Positions 1 to 9,277 of a DNA stretch of 64,000 bases are shown here, piece after piece. The DNA is from Oribacterium sp. oral taxon 078 str. F0262 (lineage in GTDB: Bacteria; Bacillota; Clostridia; Lachnospirales; Lachnospiraceae): assembly GCF_000160135.1 (NCBI RefSeq), contig NZ_GG729934.1, positions 314,499 through 378,498 of the forward strand. Direction: 5' to 3'. How positions within the stretch are numbered: position 1 is the first letter of the stretch; the number at the start of each line of letters is the position of its first letter. The notes below the pieces were generated by a model that was given only the letters and a program-made list of their open reading frames with translations, searched no databases and had not been told where the DNA came from. Both the position numbers and the translations under genes were made by a program.

Positions 1-947
1 AAGTGGCCGGGCTTTTCCTCCCGAAACGCCGGATTCTCCTCCGCGCATCTTCCGTCCGCGTAGAGGCAGCGGGTGCGGAAGGGGCAGCCGGAGGGCGGAT
101 TCACGGGGGAGGGCACATCCCCGCTTAAGATAATCCGCTTCGAGGAACGCGCGATCTTCGGGTCCGCGATCGGGACGGCGGAGATCAGGGAACGGGTATA
201 GGGATGCATCGAGTGAAAGGTGATTTCATCCGCATCCGCCATCTCCACGAGATGCCCGAGATACATGACGCCGATTCTGCCGGAGATGTGATTTACGATC
301 GAGAGGTCGTGGGCGATGAAGAGATAGGTCAGGCCCAGCTTCTTCTGCAGATCCTCGAACATGTTGACGACCTGCGCCTGAATCGACACATCCAGTGCCG
401 ATACCGGCTCATCACAGACGATGAACTCGGGGTCCACGGCCAGCGCCCTCGCGATGCCGATCCTCTGCCGCTGTCCGCCGGAAAACTCATGCGGATAGCG
501 GTTTGCGTGCTCGGAATTCAGGCCCACCGTGGACAAGAGGGATAGAATCCGCTCTCTCCTCTCCGCCCTTGTCCGGCAGAGCTTATGAATGTCCAGTGCC
601 TCTCCCACGATATCCCCCACGGTCATCCTGGGGTCCAGAGAGGCATAGGGGTCCTGAAAGACGATCTGCATCTTTCTCCGGTAGGGGAGCATATCCGCCT
701 TTTTCCCGCTCTCGGAATCGAAGATGACATTTCCGTCGTAGACAATCTTCCCCGCTGTCGGCTCCGTCAGCCGGAGGATGGAGCGCCCCGTCGTGGTCTT
801 TCCGCAGCCGGATTCCCCCACCAGTCCGAAGGTCTCTCCCTTTCTTATGAAGAAGCTGACATCATCCACGGCCTTCACGGTCTTCCGGGAGCCGGCCACG
901 GGAAAATACTGTTTCAGATGCTCGATTTCCAGCAGATTCTCAGACAT
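1..947 (-). CDS. oppF: Oligopeptide ABC transporter ATP-binding protein OppF (C-terminus off window)
   Basis: ATPase subunit of a peptide importer, on the cytoplasmic face of the membrane with OppD. I translated it from the ATG at 947-945; the frame stays open to the left edge, giving 315 visible codons. Visible motifs are Walker [10 protein letters not shown] (about residues 44-52), the Q-loop in [11 protein letters not shown], the signature FSGGQRQR and Walker B FIVCDEP. The C-terminal oligopeptide-transporter motif CPFRTRC is also seen, so only a short tail is missing. Its start overlaps the oppD stop by 8 bases (ATGTCTGA), which indicates translational coupling. Assignment to peptide rather than nickel substrates rests on family likeness and on full oppBCDF order. 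Confidence 0.93.
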   Translation of the reverse strand, partial: MSENLLEIEHLKQYFPVAGSRKTVKAVDDVSFFIRKGETFGLVGESGCGKTTTGRSILRLTEPTAGKIVYDGNVIFDSESGKKADMLPYRRKMQIVFQDPYASLDPRMTVGDIVGEALDIHKLCRTRAERRERILSLLSTVGLNSEHANRYPHEFSGGQRQRIGIARALAVDPEFIVCDEPVSALDVSIQAQVVNMFEDLQKKLGLTYLFIAHDLSIVNHISGRIGVMYLGHLVEMADADEITFHSMHPYTRSLISAVPIADPKIARSSKRIILSGDVPSPVNPPSGCPFRTRCLYADGRCAEENPAFREEKPGH

Positions 948-1959
948 GCGAAAGCTCCCCCTCCCTGTTCTTCAGGAATTCCTCCTTCTGCAAAAGCCAG
1001 CATCGGGAATAGTGCAGCCCGTCGAAATCCGTCCGGGGCGGCTTTTTGGCAAGGCAGATCTTCATGCAGCTTTGGCAGCGCGGCGCAAAGCCGCAGCCCT
1101 TCGGGGGATTCAGAAGATCCACCGGCTGCCCCTCGATCGGAATGAGACGCTCGTAGTCCTTCTCGTGGAACTTCGGGATCGAGCGAAGAAGTCCCTTTGT
1201 GTACTCGTGCATCGGGCGGTAGAAGATGTCGTCCGTCGTGCCGTACTCGACGATCTCCCCCGCATACATGACAGCGATATTGTCGCACATCGAGGCGACG
1301 ACTCCGAGATCATGGGTGATCATGATGATTCCCATTCCGAGCTTTTTCTTCAGATCCTGCATCAGCTCCAGGATCTGTGCCTGTATCGTCACATCGAGAG
1401 CCGTCGTCGGCTCATCCGCGATGAGAAGCTTCGGCTCACAGGCCAGGGCGATGGCGATCATGACCCTCTGGCGCATCCCTCCGGAAAGCTCATGGGGATA
1501 CTGCCCAAGGCGCTTCTCCGGCTCATTGATCCCCACGAGCTCCAGCAGCTCTCTCGCCCTCTTCCGGACCTCTGCCCCCCTCTTCTCCGTGTGGAGACGG
1601 ATGGACTCCTCGATCTGGTTTCCGACCGTCCAGACCGGGTTCAGGGAGGTCATCGGATCCTGGAAAATGATGCTCACCTCGCTGCCGCGGATCTTTCGGA
1701 GCTCCTTCTCCTTCATCTCATCGATGCGGTGCCCGTTGAATTCGACGCTTCCGCCGACAATGCGCCCGTTCTGCGCCGTGAGGCCCATGATCGAGTAGGC
1801 CGTGACCGACTTCCCGGAGCCGGACTCCCCCACGATTCCGAGGACCTCCCCCTCCTTCATCCGGATGCTGACATCATTTAAAGCCTTGACCTCTCCCGCG
1901 GAGGTGAAAAAGGAGAGCTGCTCATGCCGGATATCCACAAGATATTTCTCTTCTGACAT
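940..1959 (-). CDS. oppD: Oligopeptide ABC transporter ATP-binding protein OppD
   Basis: First ATPase of the peptide importer, 339 residues, the normal OppD length. It shows Walker A GESGSGKS (about residue 44), Q-loop [12 protein letters not shown], signature [10 protein letters not shown], Walker [13 protein letters not shown] and the switch His in ITHDLG. The C-terminal CGFAPRC motif is typical of the Opp/Dpp subfamily. It lies 12 bases downstream of oppC and overlaps oppF. No solute-binding protein gene (oppA) is seen in the window; it may lie past the left edge or elsewhere. Confidence 0.94.
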   Translation of the reverse strand: MSEEKYLVDIRHEQLSFFTSAGEVKALNDVSIRMKEGEVLGIVGESGSGKSVTAYSIMGLTAQNGRIVGGSVEFNGHRIDEMKEKELRKIRGSEVSIIFQDPMTSLNPVWTVGNQIEESIRLHTEKRGAEVRKRARELLELVGINEPEKRLGQYPHELSGGMRQRVMIAIALACEPKLLIADEPTTALDVTIQAQILELMQDLKKKLGMGIIMITHDLGVVASMCDNIAVMYAGEIVEYGTTDDIFYRPMHEYTKGLLRSIPKFHEKDYERLIPIEGQPVDLLNPPKGCGFAPRCQSCMKICLAKKPPRTDFDGLHYSRCWLLQKEEFLKNREGELSHV

Positions 1960-1971
1960 AGTCTCTCCTCC

Positions 1972-3027
1972 CTACTGCTGCTTCAGCTTCGGATCAAAGG
2001 CATCCCGGAGTCCGTCTCCGAGCAGATTGAAGCTCAGGATGATGACGAAGATCAGGAAGGCCGGGGCAAAGAGCTTCTCCGGATAGGTCTGGAAGCCGTT
2101 CAGCGCGGCACTGGCGAGAGAGCCCAGGGAAGGCATCGGGGCCTGAACCCCGAGTCCCAGAAAGGAGAGGAAGGATTCTGTGAAGATCGAGCTCGGGATC
2201 TGGAGCGTCGTTGTGACGATCAGGGTCCCGATGCAGTTCACGATCAGGTGCTTTCCGATGATTCGCCTGTCATTCGCCCCCAGTGCCTTGGCGGCAGTGA
2301 CATATTCACTTTGCTTTAAGACCATGATCTGAGAGCGGACGATCCGTGCCATGCCGACCCAGTAGAGAAGCGCAAAGACAAGGAACATGGAGACCATGTT
2401 CGGCCCGAGCTTCTGAATCCAGCCAAAGCCCGGCGCGTTCCCCAGCTTTTCCAGCGGATATTTCAGGGTCTGTGCGAGGAGAATGATGATGAGCACATCA
2501 GGCACGGTATAGATGATGTCCACGATCCGCATCATAATCATATCCACCATGCCTCCGAAGTATCCCGCGATCGATCCGTAGACGGAGCCGATCAAAAGGA
2601 TGAGAAAGGAGGCCACGAGGCCGACGGTCATGGACACCCTGCCGCCGACCAAAACCCGGATCATATAGTCCCGTCCGTTCTGATCCGTTCCGAGAAAGTG
2701 GGGAAAAACCTTCTCCCCCCGTGCCATACTCTCCTGCTCCGTCTTCGAATACTGCATGGGAGAGAGTCTCTCCGATCCCTTCATCTGCTGCTCATACTGA
2801 TAGGGGTAGAACATCGGTATGATAAAGCAGAAGATGACGATGAGGAAGACGATAAAAAGAGCGGACATCGCGATCCTGTTTTTTCGAAAGCGCCGGATCC
2901 CGTCCCGCCAGAAGCTGACGGACTCCCTCATGACAACGAGAGATTCTCTCTCGGATACTGACGCCGGGGCAAAGTCATCCAGAGCAGGCTGAAAACTCAG
3001 CGAGTTTGTTTTCCTGTTTTCTTCCAT
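1972..3027 (-). CDS. oppC: Oligopeptide ABC transporter permease OppC
   Basis: Inner-membrane permease, 351 residues. A cytoplasmic N-terminus of about 50 residues leads into a hydrophobic anchor (FIVFLIVIFCFIIPMF), then a periplasmic loop with the family sequence HFLGTDQNGRD, then the five-helix binding-protein-dependent transport domain. The EAA-type loop reads YVTAAKALGANDRRII and the C-terminus is GDGLRDAFDPKLK, both typical of OppC/DppC. It sits 13 bases after oppB. Confidence 0.94.
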   Translation of the reverse strand: MEENRKTNSLSFQPALDDFAPASVSERESLVVMRESVSFWRDGIRRFRKNRIAMSALFIVFLIVIFCFIIPMFYPYQYEQQMKGSERLSPMQYSKTEQESMARGEKVFPHFLGTDQNGRDYMIRVLVGGRVSMTVGLVASFLILLIGSVYGSIAGYFGGMVDMIMMRIVDIIYTVPDVLIIILLAQTLKYPLEKLGNAPGFGWIQKLGPNMVSMFLVFALLYWVGMARIVRSQIMVLKQSEYVTAAKALGANDRRIIGKHLIVNCIGTLIVTTTLQIPSSIFTESFLSFLGLGVQAPMPSLGSLASAALNGFQTYPEKLFAPAFLIFVIILSFNLLGDGLRDAFDPKLKQQ

Positions 3028-3040
3028 CCCTCCACTCTCC

Positions 3041-3958
3041 TTATCTCAGCTTGATTCTCGGGTCCACAATCGCGTAGGTGATATCCACGATCACATTCAT
3101 TGCGATGATAAAGACCGCGAGAAAGATCGTCGTACCCATGATCATCGGATAGTCCCGGGAGGTGATCGCTCCCACGAACTCCGAGCCGAGACCCGGGATA
3201 TTGAAGATCTTTTCGATGATGAAGGAGCCTGTCATGAGGGAGGCAAGGAGCGGTCCCAGATAGGTGATGACGGGGAGAATCGCATTTCTCATCGCGTGCT
3301 TGAAGATCGACATGAAATTGCTCACGCCCTTTGCGCGCGCAGTCCGCATATAGTCCTGCCCCATCACATCCAGCATGGAGGAGCGCATCAGGCGGGCGAT
3401 ATAGGAGGCCGGATAGAGCGAAAGAGCGATCACCGGCATGATATAGCTCTGCGGATTTTTCAGGCCCAGAGAGGGGAGAAGATTGAGCTTCGTCGTAAAG
3501 ATAAACATAAGAAGCGTCGAGGAGAGAAAGGACGGAACCGCAATCCCCGCCGTGGAAAAGACCACGAGCACATTGTCCACCGCTTTCCCGCGGTTAAAGG
3601 CCGCCACGGAGCCAAAGGGCACTCCGAAAAAGACGGCGACCAGAAGGGCGATGCCCCCGAGCCTCGCGGAGACCGGAAATTTCGTGGAGATGATCTGCGC
3701 CACAGTCCGCCCCCTCTTCTTAAGGGAGAGGCCGAAGTCCCCATGGAGAAGCCCCGACATATAGGTCAGATATTGGACGTGAAGGGGCTTGTCCAGCCCG
3801 TACTTTGCCTCCATGGCGGCCTGCGCCTGCGGCGTCACTGCCTTCTCTGCGAGAAAGGGTCCCCCGGGGACCATGTTCATGACGAAAAATGTAAGGGTCG
3901 CCACTAAAAAAGCGGTCACAAGCGCCATTAGGACACGCTTCGCGATGTACTTCGGCAT
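3041..3958 (-). CDS. oppB: Oligopeptide ABC transporter permease OppB
   Basis: Membrane permease partner of OppC, 305 residues from the chosen start. An upstream in-frame ATG at 4003 exists, but the ATG at 3958 is preceded by AGGAGGAGA and begins MPKYIAKRVL, the normal OppB N-terminus. Motifs include the N-terminal hydrophobic helix, YGLDKPLHVQYLTYM in the external loop, and the EAA loop YMRTARAKGVS. The C-terminus YAIVDPRIKLR is the hallmark ending of OppB. First gene of the operon. Confidence 0.94.
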   Translation of the reverse strand: MPKYIAKRVLMALVTAFLVATLTFFVMNMVPGGPFLAEKAVTPQAQAAMEAKYGLDKPLHVQYLTYMSGLLHGDFGLSLKKRGRTVAQIISTKFPVSARLGGIALLVAVFFGVPFGSVAAFNRGKAVDNVLVVFSTAGIAVPSFLSSTLLMFIFTTKLNLLPSLGLKNPQSYIMPVIALSLYPASYIARLMRSSMLDVMGQDYMRTARAKGVSNFMSIFKHAMRNAILPVITYLGPLLASLMTGSFIIEKIFNIPGLGSEFVGAITSRDYPMIMGTTIFLAVFIIAMNVIVDITYAIVDPRIKLR

Positions 3959-3994
3959 ATCTCTCCTCCTGAAATAGTATAAAATATGAAAGGA

Positions 3995-4023
3995 AATATA
4001 CACGAAAGCAGGAAGCGTTTCAA
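3995..4023 (-). promoter_or_regulatory. Sigma-70 promoter of the opp operon
   Basis: On the minus strand TTGAAA (4023-4018) is followed by a 17-base spacer and TATATT (4000-3995). The predicted transcription start is about 30 bases upstream of the oppB ATG, leaving room only for the ribosome binding site. Seen in sequence; activity is inferred. Confidence 0.7.
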
Positions 4024-4129
4024 GTCCTGCACCGCTTTTTCAAAAATTCATACAAGGCGGGATGCATAAACTTTCCTTTTCCCCATACTATGACACATCG
4101 GACACAAAAAGTAAATCCCTAATCCCATG

Positions 4130-4590
4130 TCCGAAATGTTTTTGTAAAATTTCCCCGCGGCAGAATGACCATACCGTCCATGACCGGCGTATTCCTTCCC
4201 CCTCTCTTCTGCCGCTCTCTCCCGCATATTGATCCTTCCTGTGGGAGCATCGTCGTCAAAGCGCACGGGGGGAAGTATGACATCGGACGGAAGCTCATGC
4301 TGATATCCGAGGTCCTCGTCGATATTGGCGGCCGCCGTCTTTTCCGCCGCGATCGCGCGGATTACGGTAGCCGGCCCGGTCACGCAGTCGCCTCCCGCAA
4401 AGATCCCCTTCGCATCCTCGATCTCCGAGATATCGAACGCACTGATCCTGCCCTGCTCGATCTTGATCCCCGAGTATTCCGCAAATTTTCGAAAATCGAT
4501 GCCTGCCCGATCGCAAGCAAGGCCCGATCCGCCGCGCTGCTCTCCTCCGGAGCCTCTGAATCGTTAATTACAAAACTGCGCAGCAGGGCT
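4130..4590 (-). pseudogene. Remnant of a GltD-like FAD/NADPH oxidoreductase
   Basis: The minus strand encodes recognisable C-terminal pieces of the glutamate synthase small-subunit family in two frames. One frame reads SFVINDSEAP then ADRALLAIGQ. After a shift of one base near 4502 the other reads FRKFAEYSGIKIEQGRIS, then GIFAGGDCVTGPATVIRAIA and INMRERAAEERGKEYA. AIGQ and GGDCVTGPATV are the NADPH/FAD-binding hallmarks of the family. There is no start codon, a stop lies directly upstream, and the usual Cys-rich C-terminal end is replaced by unrelated sequence. So both ends are lost and the middle is frameshifted. It sits between the opp promoter and the DUF1846 gene. Confidence 0.75.
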
Positions 4591-4656
4591 TTCTAAATGA
4601 AAAAAGGGGCCTGGAAAGGCCCCGGGAAAAACTCTCGTTTCAGTGGTAAAAGAGCT

Positions 4657-6138
4657 TCAGTGGTGAAAGAGCTTTTTGCTCTGGTACTGCGGCTCGCAGG
4701 TGATATGAATGCCAAGCTTATGGAGCGTCCTTTCATCCACGCCGGAGAGGATGACGGAGGAATGCAGCTCACAACCGGAGAGGCGGGAGAGCTGGCGCAT
4801 GCAAAGCTCCGCGTTGGCATCGGAGTTCGCGCAGATCGTGAGCGCAATCAGGATCTCATCCGTGTGGAGCCTCGGATTGTGATTGCCCAGGTGCTCCGTC
4901 TTCAGATGCTGAATCGGCTCGATGATCTCCGGAGAGATGAGCTTGATGGAATCCTCCAGCCCCGCGAGGGTTTTCAGCGCATTCAGAAGCATCGCTGCGC
5001 AGGCTCCAAGGAGGGGGGAGGTCTTGCCGCAGACGATCGTCTGATCGGGGAGCTCAATCGCCGCCGCCGGACCTCCGCTGAGCTCCGCCTTCTGCTTTGC
5101 CGCGGCCACGACCGGGCGGTCCGCCGGGCCGACATTTGCTTTCTCCATGAGGAGCTGCTCCTTGTCGACGATCTCCCTTCTCCCGCTCCCCTTCCGGAGC
5201 TCCACGAGAGCGGCGTAGTAGCGGCGGATGATCTCCTGCTCTGCGGCCTTTCTCACGGCCGCATCGTCAATAATGCAGTTTCCGGCCATATTGACGCCCA
5301 TATCCGTGGGGGATTGATAGGGGCTCTTGCCGTAGATCCGGTTGAACATGGCGTTCAGAACAGGAAAGACCTCCACATCTCTATTGTAGTTGATCGCGCT
5401 CTCCCCGTAGGCCTCCAGATGAAAGGGATCGATCATATTGATATCGTTGAGATCCGCGGTCGCGGCCTCATAGGCGAGATTTACGGGGTGCTGCAAAGGG
5501 AGATTCCAGATCGGAAAGGTCTCGAACTTGGCATAGCCCGCATCGATTCCGTGCCGATGCTCCTGATAGAGCTGAGAGAGGCAGACCGCCATCTTCCCGG
5601 ATCCCGGACCGGGAGCCGTCACCACAATGAGAGAACGGGAGGTCTCGATATAGTCGTTCCTTCCGAAGCCCTCCTCGGAGATAATCAGCGGGACATTGGA
5701 GGGATAGGCCGGTATGCTGTAGTGGCGATAGACGCGGATTCCGAGGGACTCCAGCTTTTTCTGGTAGAAAACGGCGCTCTCCTGTCCCTCGAAGCGGGTC
5801 AGAACGACGGAGGCCACGCTGAGGCCGTAGCCCCGAAAGGCATCGATCAGGCGGAGGACATCCATATCATAGGTGATCCCGAGATCCCCCCGGACCTTGT
5901 TCTTCTCAATATCCCCTGCGTTGATCGCGATGACGATCTCCGCCTCCTCCCTGAGCTCCCCCAGCATACGGATCTTGGAGTCCGGGCAAAAGCCGGGGAG
6001 CACGCGGCTTGCGTGATAGTCGTCAAAGAGCTTCCCCCCGAATTCCAGATAGAGCTTCCCCCCGAACTTTGAAATCCGCTCCTTGATTCGAAGTGACTGC
6101 GTCTTCAGATACTTTTCATTGTCAAAACCGATTTTCAC
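4657..6138 (-). CDS. DUF1846 family protein
   Basis: 493 residues, full length for DUF1846, a family with solved structures but no settled biochemical role. The start is GTG at 6138, preceded by AGGAAGGAGG; an ATG two bases upstream runs straight into a stop. Conserved stretches include the N-terminal KIGFDNEKYL, then VVTAPGPGSGKMAVCLSQLY (a P-loop-like glycine run), FPIWNLPLQHPVNLAYEAAT and SPTDMGVNM. No signal peptide or membrane segment, so probably cytoplasmic. It stands alone on the minus strand, 53 bases from the carrier gene that precedes it. Confidence 0.9.
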   Translation of the reverse strand: MKIGFDNEKYLKTQSLRIKERISKFGGKLYLEFGGKLFDDYHASRVLPGFCPDSKIRMLGELREEAEIVIAINAGDIEKNKVRGDLGITYDMDVLRLIDAFRGYGLSVASVVLTRFEGQESAVFYQKKLESLGIRVYRHYSIPAYPSNVPLIISEEGFGRNDYIETSRSLIVVTAPGPGSGKMAVCLSQLYQEHRHGIDAGYAKFETFPIWNLPLQHPVNLAYEAATADLNDINMIDPFHLEAYGESAINYNRDVEVFPVLNAMFNRIYGKSPYQSPTDMGVNMAGNCIIDDAAVRKAAEQEIIRRYYAALVELRKGSGRREIVDKEQLLMEKANVGPADRPVVAAAKQKAELSGGPAAAIELPDQTIVCGKTSPLLGACAAMLLNALKTLAGLEDSIKLISPEIIEPIQHLKTEHLGNHNPRLHTDEILIALTICANSDANAELCMRQLSRLSGCELHSSVILSGVDERTLHKLGIHITCEPQYQSKKLFHH

Positions 6139-6191
6139 ATTTCCTCCTTCCTAAAACATAAAGACAGGACTTATACTGCTCTTTTCCGGGA

Positions 6192-7313
6192 TCATAAACT
6201 CCTCCTGAAAAATGCGAGAAAGCAAAATACCAGCATGAAATGGAGACGAATCCAGAGGAAATGGATCAAAAATCCCCTGACATTGCCCTCCCGGACCCTG
6301 AGATAAAGCCGGATACTGATAAGGGCGGGCAGGGAGGAGAAGAAGATCCCAAGACTTCCGATATTGCATCCCGTGATGAGCCTTCCCCCATTGCGCGCGA
6401 ACGGGGAGAAAAGCAAAGCGCAGGGCGCACTCCCGATGAACTGGGAAAAAATAATGGAGAGAGCGCACTCCCTTCCCTTTAAAATCCGGAAAAGCCATCC
6501 TCTGAGAAGCTCTGAGCCCGCGAGATTCCCGGAGAGGAGGAGAAGGAAGGAAAGGCTCAGAAGCAAAGGATAATCGATCCTCCGGAGAATCCCCCTGTCG
6601 TAGAAAAGTCCGAGTAAGAGCATCGGGACAAGAGCCGCTTCGGGAGCGAGAAACCGTCCCGCGGATAGAAAAAGAAGAAGGTAGAGGGAAAAGAGCAGGA
6701 AGAGTCTGAAGGGCTTTGTCCCCTCCCCTCTCTCCTCCTCGATCCGAAACTCCGCCCCTTTGATCGGAAAGGTCACGAAAAAGAAGAAGAGAAGGAGGCA
6801 GCCCGGCAGGACATACGGAAGCATCAGGCGCAGAAAAGGAAGGAGAGAAACCGCATGGCTCTGAGTAAGATACAGGCTTTGCACATTTCCGAAGGGAAGG
6901 AGCATCCCTCCCAGACTCGCGGCAATCGTCTCGAGGACCAGGATATGGATCAGCAGGGCCCTGGAATCCGGCAGAGCGGAGAGGAGGAGGATGCTGAAGG
7001 GAATCAAAGAGAAAAGGGGCGCGGCCTCTCCGAAGAAAAGGGAAGAGAGAAAGCTTAGCACTAATAGAAGGAGGCAGAGTCCCCTCACAGTTTTTACCCT
7101 CCGGAGGAGACAGAGACTTGCGCTCCTCAGAAGACCGGAATCCCTGAGAGCCGCCTGAAGAAGGAGATAGCCAAAAAGCAGAGACAAAAATCCGGTATCC
7201 AGAGCCCGTAAGATTCCTGTGCCCCGCGGTACAAGGAGGCAGGACAGGGCCGCCAGGGCCCCTGAGAGCGCCATTCCGATCTTTCTTTTGTTTTTCCAGA
7301 GAAAGCCGTTCAT
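6192..7313 (-). CDS. SLC13/citrate-carrier-like membrane protein
   Basis: Polytopic membrane protein of 373 residues from the ATG at 7313 (MNGFLWKNKRK). An earlier in-frame start would overlap yitT, whose stop is two bases before this ATG. About ten strongly hydrophobic helices are visible. The segment MLLPFGNVQSLYL resembles the G-N-x-Q re-entrant loop of the DASS/SLC13 and ArsB superfamily, and a second half-repeat with GSAPCALLFSPF may mirror it. An organic anion is a plausible substrate, but nothing here fixes it. Close coupling to the YitT gene suggests a two-gene operon. Confidence 0.65.
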   Translation of the reverse strand: MNGFLWKNKRKIGMALSGALAALSCLLVPRGTGILRALDTGFLSLLFGYLLLQAALRDSGLLRSASLCLLRRVKTVRGLCLLLLVLSFLSSLFFGEAAPLFSLIPFSILLLSALPDSRALLIHILVLETIAASLGGMLLPFGNVQSLYLTQSHAVSLLPFLRLMLPYVLPGCLLLFFFFVTFPIKGAEFRIEEERGEGTKPFRLFLLFSLYLLLFLSAGRFLAPEAALVPMLLLGLFYDRGILRRIDYPLLLSLSFLLLLSGNLAGSELLRGWLFRILKGRECALSIIFSQFIGSAPCALLFSPFARNGGRLITGCNIGSLGIFFSSLPALISIRLYLRVREGNVRGFLIHFLWIRLHFMLVFCFLAFFRRSL

Positions 7314-7314
7314 C

Positions 7315-8166
7315 TCACTCTTTGTAGGTATTGAAACCCTCGCCGAGGACCTCCCGCACATCGGCGATGATCAGAAAGGCCCGTTCGTCGATCTCGTGGA
7401 CGAGATCCTTGAGCTTCGTGATTTCCCTCCTGGAGAGCACGCAGTAGAGCATCTCAAAGCTTGCGCCGCTGTAGAGTCCGTGGGAGGGGATGCCCGTCAC
7501 GCCGCGCTCCATGTCCTTTTGTATCCTCTTTGCAATCTCCTTCGACTTCGCGGAGATAATGTAGGCCGCCTTCGCAAAATGCATCCCCTCCAGGATACCG
7601 TCCGAGACCCGGGTAAAGACATAGATCGAGACAATCGCATAGAGGGCATGCTCCACACCGAAGATCTGAAGCCCCCAGAGAACAATAATGGCATCCAGAA
7701 ACTGCATGACCTGCGGAAGCGTATAGTGCCTCAGATACTTTTGAATGATTGCGGCTAAAAGATCCGTCCCGCCGCTTGTGGCTTCGGCGAGAAAGATGAG
7801 CCCCGAGCCGATTCCCATGATGATGCCGCCGAATATCGAAGAGAGGAAGAGATCCTGCTTCGGGATGATGGGGACATCCGGGATCAGCCAGAGGAGTAGG
7901 GAGAGAAGCATCGTCGCAAAGAAGGTTCTCCGGATGAATCTCCAGCCCTTGACCCGGCCGCCGACGAGAAAGAGGGGGATGTTGATCACGGTATTGCTGA
8001 GCCAGAGCGGCATGCCGATGAGATGATTCAGTATAATAGAGACGCCGGAGACGCCTCCGATAATCAGATTCATCGGGGAATAGATATTTTTAGAGGAGAT
8101 TCCGATGAGCAGGACTCCGAGAAAAAGAAAGAAATAATCCCGGATCTGACGTTTTCTTAGCTTCAT
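7315..8166 (-). CDS. YitT family membrane protein with DUF2179 domain
   Basis: 283 residues. Four to six membrane helices fill residues 10-190; the motif NLIIGGVSGVSIILN near residue 32 is typical of YitT proteins. A soluble C-terminal DUF2179 domain (about residues 205-283) follows, containing TGIPSHGLYSG and DERAFLIIADVREVLGEGF. The transport role of the family is not established. It is followed with a 1-base gap by the SLC13-like gene. Confidence 0.88.
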   Translation of the reverse strand: MKLRKRQIRDYFFLFLGVLLIGISSKNIYSPMNLIIGGVSGVSIILNHLIGMPLWLSNTVINIPLFLVGGRVKGWRFIRRTFFATMLLSLLLWLIPDVPIIPKQDLFLSSIFGGIIMGIGSGLIFLAEATSGGTDLLAAIIQKYLRHYTLPQVMQFLDAIIVLWGLQIFGVEHALYAIVSIYVFTRVSDGILEGMHFAKAAYIISAKSKEIAKRIQKDMERGVTGIPSHGLYSGASFEMLYCVLSRREITKLKDLVHEIDERAFLIIADVREVLGEGFNTYKE

Positions 8167-8311
8167 GGGGGAGCTTCCCCTTTCCTTTTTGTTATCAGCA
8201 GGCAGACAGAAGAGACGCCGCGTTTATTTCAGGCAGCGAAAGAGAAAAGGATCTCTCGGCCCCGGGCGCTGCAGCGCCGTGCTCGATTAGACCCGCGAGC
8301 TTGCAGTATTG

Positions 8312-8424
8312 GCAGCTTCCGATGGAGGAGGCAGCAGGATACAGCAGCCGTCCCGGCAAAGACGGAGAAGCTCCGGGAGCGCTTCCTTTTCGAGAGTGAT
8401 GCAGCCTTATCCGGCGCCTTGATT
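8312..8424 (-). pseudogene. Decayed tandem duplicate of the 3' end of an L,D-transpeptidase gene
   Basis: These bases closely match the last part of the adjacent intact gene (8427 to about 8560): AGCTTCCGATGGAGGAGGCA, CAGCCGTCCCGGCAAAG, TTTTCGAGAGTGATGCAGCC and TCCGGCGCCTTGAT all recur in the same order. The copy has small indels and lacks about 14 bases over the catalytic SSGC region, so it cannot encode a working domain. It reads as a partial tandem duplication followed by decay. Confidence 0.8.
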
Positions 8425-9224
8425 TAGTAGCTTCCGATGGAGGAGGCATCCGGAACGATCAGGATATAGCAGCCGTCCCGGCAAAGGCGGAGAAGCTCCA
8501 GGAGCGCTTCTTTTTCGAGAGTGATGCAGCCCGAGCTCTCCCAGGTATCCGGCGCCTTGATGTGGAGAAAAATCGCGGATCCTCTGCCAAAGACCGCGGG
8601 ATTTTGATTAAAGCCGACGGCCATTGCATATTGGTAGCAGATCGGATATTCGATGAGATGCTCTCCCTCGATCTTCTTTCCGCTCTCCACCCAGCTGTTA
8701 TAATCCTTTCTCCCGGAGGACCAATAGGAGTTCCGGCTGATTCTCCGATAGCTCATCTCCGTCTCCGGCTTGTCCCCCTGTCCGAAGGAAAACAGGATGG
8801 GGAAGCTTCCGATGGGAGTAGTGCCGTCTCCCTCTCTCCTCTCCTCCGCCTTTTTAAAACCGTTTCTTCCGTGCCCGGAGTAGTATTCTGCGACCTTCTT
8901 CCAGCGTCCATCCTCCTCTTTGTTCCAAAGGGAGAGACGGTGACCCAGCTTTAGGATGATCTGCTTTGTTTTTTCCGAAGTCTTCGTCGCGGCGAGGAGC
9001 TTCGCCTCCTCTTTCTCTTCCTTTTTCTCTTCCGTTTTATTCATCCTTTCGCTCTCTGCCTTGCTCTCTTCCGTCTTTCCGCTTTCCGCCTTATCTGCCT
9101 CTGTTTTTCCGCTGTCAAAAGAGACAGCGTGGCTTCCGCTCACAAGGCGGGAGGAAAAGGCCGGAAAAGCGAGAAGAAGGGAGGAAAAGCAAAGAAAGAA
9201 AAATACTGACAGGGACCTCTTCAT
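8424..9224 (-). CDS. Secreted L,D-transpeptidase (YkuD-like)
   Basis: 266 residues. A signal peptide (MKRSLSVFFFLCFSSLLLAF) leads into a Lys/Glu/Ser-rich linker at about residues 35-80, which may span the cell wall. The YkuD-like catalytic region follows. HIKAPDTWESSGCITL near residue 225 carries the His and the SxGC motif with the nucleophilic Cys; GDGTTPIGSFPI matches the conserved upstream loop. Family members form 3-3 crosslinks or attach proteins in peptidoglycan. The family motif is usually SHGC, so the SSGC form here is a slight departure. Its 3' end has been partly duplicated just downstream. Confidence 0.82.
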   Translation of the reverse strand: MKRSLSVFFFLCFSSLLLAFPAFSSRLVSGSHAVSFDSGKTEADKAESGKTEESKAESERMNKTEEKKEEKEEAKLLAATKTSEKTKQIILKLGHRLSLWNKEEDGRWKKVAEYYSGHGRNGFKKAEERREGDGTTPIGSFPILFSFGQGDKPETEMSYRRISRNSYWSSGRKDYNSWVESGKKIEGEHLIEYPICYQYAMAVGFNQNPAVFGRGSAIFLHIKAPDTWESSGCITLEKEALLELLRLCRDGCYILIVPDASSIGSY

Positions 9225-9277
9225 TTACAATCTCCTTAGATACAATCTCTTTCGACTATGACGTGGGGCAGAAGAAT

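Noticed and set aside
4597-6072. 491-residue plus-strand open frame opposite the DUF1846 gene
   Set aside because: Antisense shadow of a GC-rich gene; no family likeness, while the minus-strand protein is clearly conserved.
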